A DNA stretch of 64,000 nt from Luteimonas sp. RC10. GTDB taxonomy: Bacteria; Pseudomonadota; Gammaproteobacteria; Xanthomonadales; Xanthomonadaceae. Positions 35,143 through 43,919 of the stretch are shown here, in pieces. The notes under the pieces are model-generated. The model was not told the origin of the DNA, did no database searches, and was given only the letters and a program-made list of their open reading frames with translations. The first letter of the stretch is position 1. Each line of letters starts with the position of its first letter. The stretch lies in assembly GCF_014192745.1 (NCBI RefSeq), contig NZ_JACHYJ010000001.1, positions 372,001 to 436,000 of the forward strand. Direction: 5' to 3'. The translations under genes were made by a program, and so were the position numbers.

Positions 35143-36507
35143 TCAGTAGGCGAACTCGCGGAACACGCGGTCGATGTCGCCCTGCCAGGGGCCGTGGTAC
35201 AGCGCGAGCTTCTGTTCGGCCGGGGTCTGGCCCGACTCGGCGATCTCGATCAGCGTCTCCAGGAACACGCGCTCGTCCTGGCCGTCGCCGTTGACACGGG
35301 CGCGGCGCTGCAGGCCGGCGGCGGAGATCTTCAGCGCCTCGATCGCCAGGTCGCGCAGCGTGCCATGGCGCCACGGCGTGGCGAGCGCCTGCCGCGGTAC
35401 CGCGTCGCGCAGCGCATTGCGCTCGGTGAGCGTGAGGTCGCGCACCAGATCCCAGGCCGCGTCGAGCGCGGTGTCGTCATAGAGCAGGCCGACCCAGAAC
35501 GCGGGCAGCGCGCACAGCCGGCCCCAGGGGCCGCCGTCGGCGCCGCGCATCTCCAGGTACTTCTTGAGCCGCACCTCGGGGAACGCGGTGGTCATGTGAT
35601 CGGACCAGTCGCGCAGCGTCGGCAGCTGGCCGGGCAGCGCCGGCAGCGCGCCCCGCAGGAAGTCGCGGAAGCTCTGACCACTGGCGTCGTGGTAGACCCC
35701 ATCGCGATAGGAGAAGTACATCGGCACGTCGAGCAGATAGTCGACGTAGCGCTCGTAGCCGAAGCCGTCCTCGAACACGAAGTCGAGCATGCCGGTGCGG
35801 TCGGCGTCGGTGTCTGTCCAGATGTGCGAGCGGTAGCTCAGAAAGCCGTTCGGCTTGCCTTCGGTGAACGGCGAATCGGCGAACAGCGCGGTCGCCACCG
35901 GCTGCAACGCCAGCGACACGCGGAACTTCTTGACCATGTCCGCTTCGGACGCGTAGTCCAGATTGACCTGCACTGTGCAGGTGCGGGTCATCATGTCCAG
36001 GCCGAGCGTGCCGACCTTGGGCATGTAGTCGCGCATGATCCGGTAGCGACCCTTGGGCATCCACGGCATCTCGTCGCGCCGCCACTTGGGCTGGAAGCCC
36101 ATGCCCAGAAAGCCCAGACCCAGCTCTTCGGCAACTGCGCGCACTTCACGCAGGTGCGCGTGCACCTCGCTGCAGGTGGCGTGGATGTCGATCAGCGGCG
36201 CGCCCGACAGCTCCAGCTGCCCGGCCGGCTCGAGCGTCACCGACGCGCCATCCTTGAGCAGGGCGACGGTGCGGCCATTCTCGTCGACCGGCGCCCAGCC
36301 AAACCGGGTGAGCCCGGTCAGCAGCGCCTCAATGCCCTGCGGGCCGTCGAAGGTCGGCGGGCGCAGGTCGGACAGGCGGAAGCCGAACTTCTCGTGCTCG
36401 GTCCCGATGCGCCAGTCGTCAGCCGGCTTCTCGCCCGAAGCCAGGACGTCCACCAGTGCGTTGCGGTCGGTGATCGGCGTATCGGCAACGTGGCTGGGGC
36501 TGGACAA
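35143..36507 (-). CDS. gshA: Glutamate-cysteine ligase, GCS2 type
   Basis: A 454-residue enzyme of the proteobacterial/plant-type GCS2 family. Motifs are [12 protein letters not shown] near residue 32, [53 protein letters not shown] and [19 protein letters not shown]. It joins glutamate and cysteine, the first step of glutathione synthesis. The start is a TTG at 36507; no ATG is available upstream in frame. Glutathione from this gene would feed the nearby frm operon and glutathione peroxidase. Confidence 0.95.
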   Translation of the reverse strand: MSSPSHVADTPITDRNALVDVLASGEKPADDWRIGTEHEKFGFRLSDLRPPTFDGPQGIEALLTGLTRFGWAPVDENGRTVALLKDGASVTLEPAGQLELSGAPLIDIHATCSEVHAHLREVRAVAEELGLGFLGMGFQPKWRRDEMPWMPKGRYRIMRDYMPKVGTLGLDMMTRTCTVQVNLDYASEADMVKKFRVSLALQPVATALFADSPFTEGKPNGFLSYRSHIWTDTDADRTGMLDFVFEDGFGYERYVDYLLDVPMYFSYRDGVYHDASGQSFRDFLRGALPALPGQLPTLRDWSDHMTTAFPEVRLKKYLEMRGADGGPWGRLCALPAFWVGLLYDDTALDAAWDLVRDLTLTERNALRDAVPRQALATPWRHGTLRDLAIEALKISAAGLQRRARVNGDGQDERVFLETLIEIAESGQTPAEQKLALYHGPWQGDIDRVFREFAY

Positions 36508-37071
36508 GGCGATGATGCTCGGCGGAAAGGGCGGGGACAGCCGCAGGCCAGCCGCGGAATCCGCGCACTATACCGGTTGCATCGGCGGCGATCGTTGAGC
36601 GGATCGGGCCGCAGAATTCCGCCGATGCAGCGCTCGCCCAGGCGACGCCGGACGCGGGACGGCATGGCCGCACAAGGCCTGTCGCATGGCGCGGGCGCAT
36701 TCACGTCCAGATGAATATGCGCAGGCGCAAGCGCGCCCGATCATCCGTGACCCCAATCACAGCCGCGCCCCCGGGTTTGTGCCCATAGTGGCCGCTCGCG
36801 ATCGCTGCGACGGTCTGTCGCACCGCGCCATTGCACGCCGTATCGGCTGGAGGCCAGTCGCCGCATGTCGCGGCGCAGGACAGGGAGGTGCCCGCAAGGT
36901 CGTTGCCGTATCGATGCCTCACGTTTGCCGCGCAGCTGCGCGTCGCCCGGCATCGACGCCATCGCCATCGAACGCATGCCGGACCGCACCGCCGGGCGGC
37001 CCGGGTGTTCGCGACACGTTCTTTCCGGCGCATCCCGCTTAGGACCATCCATCGACACAAGGAGTACTGCG
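36508..37071. other. Intergenic region between gshA and a secreted protease
   Basis: No supported gene in 564 bases. Open frames here (such as 36686-37042) have arbitrary composition. A minus-strand TATAGT at 36567-36572 is a possible gshA -10 box, 60 bases before its TTG, with no clear -35. Confidence 0.6.
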
Positions 37072-38061
37072 ATGAAGCATGTGACCGCATTGGGGTTGAC
37101 CCTCGCGCTGGGCGCACTGAGCGCTGGCGTGGCGAGCGCCGAGCCCCTGACGTTCCAGAAGCTGGGCCAGAAGGCCCGGTTCATCCACGGCGACGATCTG
37201 GTGACCGGCGTCCAGCCCGAGACCGCCGCCGCAAACCGCCCCCCGACCCTGCTGCAGAAAGCCGGGGGCCTGAGCACGATCATGGCCACGCGCGAGGGCG
37301 ACCAGTACATCGCGACGATGGATCCGCGCGATGTCGCGCTGTTCGAGCAGGCGATCGAGGCCCTCGAGGTGTTGGGCCGCGCGCCTGCCGCAACGCCGGG
37401 AATGCCGCCTTCGCTGCCCCGGGCCGACGGCCTGCCGACGGCCTCGCCCAAGGTGGTCATCGGTGCCGACAACCGTGTGCAGGTGACCAACACCACCGTC
37501 GCGCCGTTCTACAACATCGGCCGCATCGGCATCGGCTGCACCGGCACGCTGATCGGCCCCAAGCATGTGCTCACTGCCGGCCATTGCGTGTCCAACGGCG
37601 CGGGCAGCTTCTACTCCAGCCTCAACTTCACCGTGGCGCAGAACGGCAGCTACCAGCCCTGGGGCACGACGTCCTGGAGCCGGGTCATGACGACGGCCGA
37701 GTATCACAATGGTGCCAACACCAACTACGACTATGCGTTGATCGTGCTCAGCGCGCCGCCGCACGGCGGCTACGCGGCCTGGGGCACCTACGGCGGCGGC
37801 ACCCACACCATCACCGGCTACCCGGGCGACAAGCCGTTCGGCACGATGTGGCGGCACTCGGGCACGGTCAACACCAGCGGCTCGTTCCGGCTCTGCTATA
37901 CGATCGACACCGCTGGCGGCAACAGCGGCAGCGGGATCTACGACAGCGGCTATGTCGTGCGCGGTGTGCACACGACCGGCTCGTCGAGCCAGAACTGCGG
38001 CACGCGGATCACTGCCACGGTGCAGAACACGGTGCAGAACTGGATCTCCGCCAACCCCTGA
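37072..38061 (+). CDS. Secreted trypsin-like (V8/glutamyl endopeptidase type) serine protease
   Basis: A 329-residue exported serine protease. Signal residues 1-23 (ALGLTLALGALSAGVASA). A propeptide runs to about residue 125. The chymotrypsin-fold triad is H171 (VLTAGHCVS), D220 (NTNYDYALIVL) and S285 (TAGGNSGSGI). GTLIGPKHVLTAGHC and ITGYPGDK resemble V8-type glutamyl endopeptidases. Cys at 156/172 and 275/about 307 could form disulfides. AAGGAG at 37059-37064 is seven bases before the ATG. A small lipoprotein follows. Confidence 0.92.
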   Translation: MKHVTALGLTLALGALSAGVASAEPLTFQKLGQKARFIHGDDLVTGVQPETAAANRPPTLLQKAGGLSTIMATREGDQYIATMDPRDVALFEQAIEALEVLGRAPAATPGMPPSLPRADGLPTASPKVVIGADNRVQVTNTTVAPFYNIGRIGIGCTGTLIGPKHVLTAGHCVSNGAGSFYSSLNFTVAQNGSYQPWGTTSWSRVMTTAEYHNGANTNYDYALIVLSAPPHGGYAAWGTYGGGTHTITGYPGDKPFGTMWRHSGTVNTSGSFRLCYTIDTAGGNSGSGIYDSGYVVRGVHTTGSSSQNCGTRITATVQNTVQNWISANP

Positions 38062-38150
38062 CCGGCGCGTTGCCGATGCAGGCCGACGACCGCCATGGCG
38101 CCCCGGGCACGGGCGCCGTGGCGGTCCTTCCAGGACCCATGGGAGACGCC

Positions 38151-38444
38151 ATGAAATCGTTGCTTGCCGCCTTCGCGCTGCCGGTGCTGTTGACCGCCTG
38201 CGGCGCCACGCCGACCTCCACCCAGCGCGCGCCGCTCGAAGCGGCCACCATCGCCGGCAGCGCCGAATCACCCGACCCGGTGCTCGAGCGGGTCCAGGCA
38301 CTGGAACGACGCGGCGTCGTCGAGGACGTCGTGGTGCAGGAATCGTTCCCGGTGCAGATCCGCCTGCGCGCGCCGCGCGAGGTGATCGACGAGCTCGAAG
38401 CGATGCCGCGGGTCGGCGTGGCACGTCCGACCGCGCCGCAGTAG
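38151..38444 (+). CDS. Small lipoprotein of unknown function
   Basis: 97 residues: a lipoprotein signal (MKSLLAAFALPVLLTAC, lipobox Cys17) and a short acidic mature part, ending in LRAPREVIDELEAMPRVGVARP. GGGAG at 38140-38144 precedes the ATG at 38151; an upstream in-frame ATG at 38139 would extend the head by four residues and weaken the signal. It begins 89 bases after the secreted protease gene and may be co-expressed with it, for example as a chaperone or inhibitor; nothing in the sequence proves this. Confidence 0.7.
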   Translation: MKSLLAAFALPVLLTACGATPTSTQRAPLEAATIAGSAESPDPVLERVQALERRGVVEDVVVQESFPVQIRLRAPREVIDELEAMPRVGVARPTAPQ

Positions 38445-38481
38445 CGCGCTGGGCCGTGCGCGCCGTACGAAGGCGCGCCGT

Positions 38482-39111
38482 CTAGTCCGCGCCGGGAGCC
38501 GGTGCGCCGATCTCCATCCAGCGCGCGACCACCGCGCGCAGTTCGTCGACGCCGGCCTTGGACTCCGACGAGAACGTCTGCACGCTGACCTGCTCGCCGT
38601 GCTGGGCCTGCAGTTCGCGGCGCACCGCCTGCAAAGTGTTGCCCGCCGCACCGCGCCCGAGCTTGTCGGCCTTGGTCAGCAGCGCATGCGCCGGGGTGCC
38701 GTTGCGGACCGCGAACTCGATCATCTGCCGGTCGTAGTCCTTGAGCGGGTGGCGGATGTCCATGACCACCACCAGACCGCGCAGCGCCTGGCGATTGGCG
38801 AAGTAGTCGGCGATGAACGCCTGCCAGTGGGCCTGCAGCTCGCGCGGCACCTTGGCATAGCCGTAGCCCGGCAGGTCGACCAGGAACCGGCGCTCGTGCG
38901 GCGGCAGTTCGAAATACACCAGCTGCTGCGTGCGGCCCGGGGTCTTGGACACGCGCGCCAGCGCGTTCTGCCGGCACAGCGCATTGAGCGCGCTGGACTT
39001 GCCGGCATTGGAGCGACCGGCGAACGCGACTTCGAAGCCGTCGTCGGGCGGAAGCTGGCGCGGAACGTGCGCGGCGAGCAGGTACGCGGCGCGGTTGAAA
39101 GGATTGGACAT
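38482..39111 (-). CDS. engB: Ribosome-biogenesis GTPase EngB (YsxC/YihA)
   Basis: A 209-residue GTPase of normal length. Walker A GRSNAGKSS, G3 DLPGYGYA, G4 TKAD and the SSES G5 region (FSSESKAG) are present. It helps assemble the 50S ribosomal subunit. The ATG at 39111 is used; an in-frame ATG at 39117 would add two residues. It is divergent from cytochrome c4 with 132 bases between starts, a conserved arrangement in xanthomonads. Confidence 0.95.
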   Translation of the reverse strand: MSNPFNRAAYLLAAHVPRQLPPDDGFEVAFAGRSNAGKSSALNALCRQNALARVSKTPGRTQQLVYFELPPHERRFLVDLPGYGYAKVPRELQAHWQAFIADYFANRQALRGLVVVMDIRHPLKDYDRQMIEFAVRNGTPAHALLTKADKLGRGAAGNTLQAVRRELQAQHGEQVSVQTFSSESKAGVDELRAVVARWMEIGAPAPGAD

Positions 39112-39243
39112 CGGCATAGCTTGGCACACCGCCCCTGCGGCGTCCGGTCGCGGTTTGACCGCTTCGGGTCCGCCACACATAATTTCAACCCTCGCGAGCC
39201 GCATTCCGCCGGCCGCAGCGTCGAGAATTCTCGGAGCCCAGCC

Positions 39244-40197
39244 ATGCGCCACGCTCGCGTCTTTGCTATCGCCGGCCTTGCCGCCCTCGTGGTCGGCGCG
39301 GTCGCGTTCGCCCAGTCCACCGTGGCGCCACTGCCCGATGCCCCCGAAGTGGAGGCCGTCGATCTGGACAGCCATCCCGACGTCAACGCGGTCGCCGCGC
39401 TGGCCAAGGCGCGTCCGGGCGATGCGCAGAAGGGCGGCCAGCTGGCCGGTACCTGCGCCGCCTGCCACGGCGTGGACGGCAACGCCGAGGCTGCACCGAC
39501 GGTCTACCCGCGCATCGCCGGCCAGGGCGAGCGCTACATCGCCCGGCAGCTGGCGCTGTTCAAGAGCGGCGAGCGCATGAGTCCGATCATGCAGCCGTTC
39601 GCGGCGATGCTCAGCGCGCAGGACATGCGCGACCTGGGCGCGCACTACGCGCTGCAGAAGAGCGGTGCGGGCATCGCCGACGATGCGGTCGTCGAAGGCG
39701 GCCCCTACGACGGCATGAAGTTCTACGAGATCGGCCAGACGCTGTTCCGCAGCGGCGACGCCAAGCGCGGCATTCCAGCCTGCATGGCCTGCCACGGCCC
39801 GGCGGGCAGCGGCAACCCCGGCCCGGCGTATCCGCATGTCGGCGGCCAGCAGGCCTGGTACAGCGCCGCGCGCCTGCAGGCCTACCGCGCCGGTGAGACC
39901 CAGGAAGCCGACCGCCACCTGTTCGACATCATGGCCACGGTCGCCAAGCCGCTGACCGACCAGGAGATCGAGGCGCTCGCCAGCTACATGCAGGGCCTGC
40001 ACCACCGCCCCGACCCGAAGATGCTGGCCGCGATCGAAGCCCAGGCCGCGGCGATGCCGGCACCGGCCACGCCGCCGGCCGAGCAGCCGGTCCCGCCGAC
40101 CGACGCGACCGCCGAGCAGGCCCAGCAGGGCGACGGCGCCGCCGATGCGGCCCCGGCCGCCGACGCGCCTGCCGAGCCGGCGCCCGCGACCGAGTGA
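39244..40197 (+). CDS. Diheme cytochrome c4
   Basis: A 317-residue exported diheme cytochrome. The signal is residues 1-23 (VFAIAGLAALVVGAVAFA). Heme motifs are C71-AAC-H75 and C179-MAC-H183 (CAACH and CMACH). The Met axial ligands are supported by MSPIMQPFAAML and DIMATVAKPL. Residues about 275-317 form an Ala/Pro/Glu-rich tail that most c4 lack. It carries electrons to terminal oxidases in the periplasm. Two DsbA-like genes follow and may help the formation or quality control of c-type cytochromes. Confidence 0.93.
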   Translation: MRHARVFAIAGLAALVVGAVAFAQSTVAPLPDAPEVEAVDLDSHPDVNAVAALAKARPGDAQKGGQLAGTCAACHGVDGNAEAAPTVYPRIAGQGERYIARQLALFKSGERMSPIMQPFAAMLSAQDMRDLGAHYALQKSGAGIADDAVVEGGPYDGMKFYEIGQTLFRSGDAKRGIPACMACHGPAGSGNPGPAYPHVGGQQAWYSAARLQAYRAGETQEADRHLFDIMATVAKPLTDQEIEALASYMQGLHHRPDPKMLAAIEAQAAAMPAPATPPAEQPVPPTDATAEQAQQGDGAADAAPAADAPAEPAPATE

Positions 40198-40361
40198 GTG
40201 GCGCCGCCGGGCGGCGGCCATGCACGGTCCCGCCCGATCCCGTATCGTCCGCAACGCCGGCCGGGCCTCCCGCGCCGGCGTTCGCGTGTCCGTCCTATCC
40301 TGTCTCCACCCCCGTGTTCCAGGCCGGCCTGCGCCGCGCAGCTCCAGGAGTCCACACCGCC

Positions 40362-41021
40362 ATGTCCGTCTTCCGCTCCGTCCCCGCCTGGTCCCGTTGG
40401 CTGGCCTGCGCATTGCTCGCGCTGTCGGCCGCCCTGCCCGCTGCCGCGCAGTCGCCCGCGCCGGTGGAGGATGTCGACTACGTCGTGATCGAAGGCGGCA
40501 CGCCGTGGCAGCCGCTCGACGGCCATGTCGAGGTAGTCGAGGTGTTCTCCTACGGCTGCATCCACTGCTTCCATTTCCAGCCGATGATCGACGCATGGCT
40601 GGCCCGGCAGCCGCGTGATGTGCGCTTCACCTACCTGCCGGCGGTGTTCACCGCGGGCGACCCGTTCGCCCGGGCGTTCTTCGCCGCGCAGGCGCTCGGC
40701 ATCGACAAGCGCACGCATACGGCCGTGTTCGACGCGGTCCACAAGACCGGCGCGCTGCCGCGCAGTGGTGCGAGCCTCGACACACTGGCGGCGTTCTACG
40801 CCGCGCATGGCGCGCCGTCGCAGGCGGCGTTCAAGACCGCGATGACCAGCGCGCAGACCGACGAGCGGCTGAACGCGGCGCAGGCCTTCGCGCTGCGCAC
40901 TGGCCTGCAGGGCACGCCGACGCTCATCATCAATGGTCGCTATCGGGTCCAGGGGCGTAGCCTCGAGGAGTCGCTGACGATCGCCGACCAGCTCATCGCC
41001 CGGGAACGCGCCCGGCCCTGA
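40362..41021 (+). CDS. Periplasmic thiol:disulfide interchange protein, DsbA type (CIHC)
   Basis: A 219-residue exported thioredoxin-fold protein. Signal 1-29 (LACALLALSAALPAAA). Active site C66-I-H-C69 in VFSYGCIHCFHF; the cis-Pro motif is QGTPTLIINGRY. The CxxC dipeptide IH differs from the CPHC of E. coli DsbA, which would change redox potential. It catalyses disulfide formation in exported proteins. It precedes a paralogue with a CGHC site. AGGAG at 40346-40350 lies upstream of the ATG. Confidence 0.9.
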   Translation: MSVFRSVPAWSRWLACALLALSAALPAAAQSPAPVEDVDYVVIEGGTPWQPLDGHVEVVEVFSYGCIHCFHFQPMIDAWLARQPRDVRFTYLPAVFTAGDPFARAFFAAQALGIDKRTHTAVFDAVHKTGALPRSGASLDTLAAFYAAHGAPSQAAFKTAMTSAQTDERLNAAQAFALRTGLQGTPTLIINGRYRVQGRSLEESLTIADQLIARERARP

Positions 41022-41089
41022 GCCGACGCGACCGCCACCGCGCCAGCGACCGAGCCCCCGTCCCGACCGCTCACATCGAGAGACCATCC

Positions 41090-41887
41090 ATGAAGATCCG
41101 CCATTCCTTGCTGGTGCTGCTCGCCCCCGTCCTGCTCGCCGCCTGTGGCCAGCAGCCCGATCCGGCCGCCGCGCCCGATGCCGCACCGACCGCGCAGGCC
41201 GCCGCGCCCGCGAACGAGCAGGCGCCCGCGACCGACGCGGCCCCGCCGCCGGCCGCCGAGGCAGGCACCGAGGCCGCAGCCGCCGCCCCGGCCGCCCACA
41301 ATCCGATCGTCGCACCCCAGGGCCCGGCCCCGGTCGCCGGTACCGACTACATCGTCATCGACAACGGCCAGCCGTTCGCCCAGACCGCCGGCAAGATCGA
41401 GGTCGCCGAGGTGTTCGCTTACTGGTGCGGCCATTGCGCCGCGTTCGAGCCGCTGGTCAACGCCTGGAAGGCCAAGCTGCCCGACGACGTCAATTTCGTC
41501 GCCGTGCCGGTGGTGTTCGATCAGAACGACCAGTTCCCGCGCGCGTTCTACGCCTCCGAGGCGATGGGCACGCTGGCGCGTACCCACGATGCGACGTTCA
41601 ACGCCATCCACATCGAGCGCAAGCTGCGCCAGAACGCCGATGCCGACAGCATCGTGGCCTTCTACGGCAGCCTGGGCGTGGACCCGCAGCGTTTCCGCAG
41701 CACGATGCAGAGCTTTGCGGTCAATGCCAACCTCGGCCGGGCGCGCCAGTTCGCGACCCGCAGCGGCGTCGACTCCACACCGACGCTGGTCGTGGCCGGC
41801 AAGTACCGCATCATCGGCCGCAAATCGCTCGAGGACATGCTGCGCATCGCCGATCACCTGATCGCAACGGAGCGTGCCGCACGCTAG
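41090..41887 (+). CDS. Periplasmic DsbA-like lipoprotein (CGHC)
   Basis: A 265-residue lipoprotein (LLAAC, lipobox Cys19). An Ala/Pro-rich spacer of about 60 residues (20-80) precedes a DsbA fold with active site C113-G-H-C116 in FAYWCGHCAAF and cis-Pro DSTPTLVVAGKYRI. The long spacer should let the domain reach away from the membrane. It follows the first DsbA gene by 68 bases. CGHC is the protein-disulfide-isomerase dipeptide. Confidence 0.9.
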   Translation: MKIRHSLLVLLAPVLLAACGQQPDPAAAPDAAPTAQAAAPANEQAPATDAAPPPAAEAGTEAAAAAPAAHNPIVAPQGPAPVAGTDYIVIDNGQPFAQTAGKIEVAEVFAYWCGHCAAFEPLVNAWKAKLPDDVNFVAVPVVFDQNDQFPRAFYASEAMGTLARTHDATFNAIHIERKLRQNADADSIVAFYGSLGVDPQRFRSTMQSFAVNANLGRARQFATRSGVDSTPTLVVAGKYRIIGRKSLEDMLRIADHLIATERAAR

Positions 41888-41892
41888 GGCCG

Positions 41893-42690
41893 ATGCCGCA
41901 GCCCGAACCCACGCCCGCCCCAGTGTCCGAACCCGCACCGCAGCGCCTGCGGCTGCTCAGCGCCAACATCCAGGCCGGTTCGAGTACGCGCCGCTACACC
42001 GACTATGCGACCCGCAGCTGGTCGCACGTGCTGCCGGCCGGCAAGCGCACCGCGCTCGATGCGATCGCGGCGCTGGCCGGCCGCCACGACATCGTCGGCC
42101 TGCAGGAGGCCGATCCCGGCAGTTGGCGCTCGGGCTTCACCAACCAGACCCATTACCTCGCCGAGCGTGGCGGCTTCGATTTCTGGAGTCACCAGCCCAA
42201 CCGCCGCGTCGGCGCGGTCGCCTCCAGCGCCAACGGGCTGTTGAGCCGGCTCGAACCGGTGGAGGTCATCAATCACGCCCTGCCCGGCCGGATCGGCGGA
42301 CGCGGCGTGCTGCTGAGCCGGTTCGGCGAAGGCACCGAAGGCCTGGTGGTCGCGATCGCGCACCTTTCGCTGGGCGCGCAGTCGCGGCGCTCGCAGCTGG
42401 CCTTCATTTCCGAGGTGCTGCAGGACTACCCCAATGCGGTGCTGATGGGCGACTTCAACTGCACCTGGGACCGCCCGGAGATGGACGTGCTCTACCGCGG
42501 CACCGGCCTGCAGCCGCCGGCCTGCGAGGTGCACACCTTCCCCAGCTGGCGACCGCAGCGCGCGATCGACCACATCCTTGCCACGCGCACGTTGCAGTGC
42601 ACGAACATGCAGGCACTGCCGGCGGCGTTCTCCGACCACCTGGCGTTGTCGACCGAGCTGGTGGTGCCGGCCGACGCGCTGCGCCGCTGA
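41893..42690 (+). CDS. Endonuclease/exonuclease/phosphatase family protein
   Basis: A 265-residue EEP-fold enzyme. The motifs come in order: LRLLSANIQAG (Asn), DIVGLQEADPGS (metal Glu in QEAD), VAIAHLSLG (His), LMGDFNCTWD (Asp/Asn) and RPQRAIDHILAT, SDHLALSTEL (Asp-His). This family cleaves phosphodiester bonds in DNA, RNA or phospholipid heads. There is no signal peptide; it is probably cytoplasmic. The gene begins five bases after the DsbA-like lipoprotein gene. Confidence 0.9.
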   Translation: MPQPEPTPAPVSEPAPQRLRLLSANIQAGSSTRRYTDYATRSWSHVLPAGKRTALDAIAALAGRHDIVGLQEADPGSWRSGFTNQTHYLAERGGFDFWSHQPNRRVGAVASSANGLLSRLEPVEVINHALPGRIGGRGVLLSRFGEGTEGLVVAIAHLSLGAQSRRSQLAFISEVLQDYPNAVLMGDFNCTWDRPEMDVLYRGTGLQPPACEVHTFPSWRPQRAIDHILATRTLQCTNMQALPAAFSDHLALSTELVVPADALRR

Positions 42691-42745
42691 GTCGCGCCGC
42701 CCGTCTGCGGGCGGCCACTGCGCGGCGAGCGCGTAGAATGCCGCG

Positions 42746-43918
42746 ATGACCAACACCCCCAATCCCGTCGTCCGCCTCAAGAACGCCTGGCGTTCGAGTC
42801 ATCCCTGGATCTTCCAGCGCCTGGTCGACAAGCCCGCGCAGCGGCCCAAGCCCGGCAGCATCGTCGAGGTCGTCGGCGTCGACGGCGAGTGGATCGGCCG
42901 CGGCTTCTACAACGGCCATTCGCGCATCGCCGTGCGCATCCTCGAAACGCATCCCGATGTTCCGGTCGACGCGGGCTGGTTCTCGCGCAAGATCGCCGAC
43001 GCGGTCGCGCTGCGCCGCGAGGTGCTCGGGCTCGACGCGGTCTCCGACGCCTGGCGCGTGGTGCACAGCGAAGGCGACGGCATCAGCGGCCTGGTCGTCG
43101 ACCGCTATGGCGACCTGCTGGTGGTCGAGTTCTTCAGCGCCGGCGCTTTCCGCCACCGCGACTGGATCTTCGAGGCGCTGCGCGAGCAGTTCCCCGGCTG
43201 CCGGTTCCACAGCTTCGCCGACGAACACGTGCAGAAGCAGGAGAGCTTCGACTTCCGCGGCAGCACGCCGGCCGAGCCTGCGATCATCACCGAGCACGGC
43301 GTGCGCTTCCGCGCCGATCCGGCCGGCGCGCACAAGACCGGCTTCTTTGCCGACCAGCGCGAGAACCGCGAGTGGCTCAGCCGCCAGGTCGCGGGCAAGC
43401 GCATGCTCGACCTGTGCTGCAACACCGGCGGTTTCGGCGTGTACGCGGCCGTGCGCGGCGCCAGCGAGGTGGTCGGCGTCGACATCGACGAGGACGTGAT
43501 CGAGATCGCCAAGGGCAATGCCCGTCTCAATGACGTGCGCATCCGCTTCGTCCAGGCCGACATCTTCCCGTGGCTGCGCGATGCGGCGAACGCAGGCGAC
43601 GCCTACGACGTCGTCGTGCTCGACCCGGCCAAGATGACCCGCGACCGCGACCAGGTGATCCCGGCGCTGAAGAAGTACCTGGACATGAACAAGCTGGCGC
43701 TCGGCGTGGTGAAGCCGGGCGGTCTGCTGGCGACGTTCTCGTGCACCGGCCTGGTCAGCGAGGAGCAGTTCCTGGACATGCTGCGCCGCGCGGCGTTCTA
43801 CGCCGGCCGCACGATCCAGGTGCTGAAGGTCGCCGGCGCCGGCCCCGACCATCCGTTCCTGGCGCATGTGCAGGAGTCACGCTATCTGAAGGCGGTGTTC
43901 TGCCGCGTGCTCGACTAG
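42746..43918 (+). CDS. rlmI: 23S rRNA (cytosine-1962-C5)-methyltransferase RlmI
   Basis: A 390-residue enzyme. An N-terminal PUA domain has RLKNAWRSSHPWIFQRLVDKP and GRGFYNGHSRIAVRIL; the methyltransferase has FFADQRENREWL, motif I MLDLCCNTGGFGVYAA and DVVVLDPAKMT; the catalytic Cys is in FSCTGLVS. RlmI methylates C1962 of 23S rRNA. Length is normal (E. coli 396). It follows the EEP gene by 55 bases. Confidence 0.95.
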   Translation: MTNTPNPVVRLKNAWRSSHPWIFQRLVDKPAQRPKPGSIVEVVGVDGEWIGRGFYNGHSRIAVRILETHPDVPVDAGWFSRKIADAVALRREVLGLDAVSDAWRVVHSEGDGISGLVVDRYGDLLVVEFFSAGAFRHRDWIFEALREQFPGCRFHSFADEHVQKQESFDFRGSTPAEPAIITEHGVRFRADPAGAHKTGFFADQRENREWLSRQVAGKRMLDLCCNTGGFGVYAAVRGASEVVGVDIDEDVIEIAKGNARLNDVRIRFVQADIFPWLRDAANAGDAYDVVVLDPAKMTRDRDQVIPALKKYLDMNKLALGVVKPGGLLATFSCTGLVSEEQFLDMLRRAAFYAGRTIQVLKVAGAGPDHPFLAHVQESRYLKAVFCRVLD

Positions 43919-43919
43919 G

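Noticed and set aside
32587-36714. A 1375-codon open frame antisense to ppc and gshA
   Set aside because: It is a shadow of the real genes in very GC-rich DNA; ppc and gshA are complete and clearly recognisable on the other strand.
36686-37042. 118-codon frame between gshA and the protease
   Set aside because: No family resemblance, no ribosome site and a random-looking mix of Arg, Ala and Pro.
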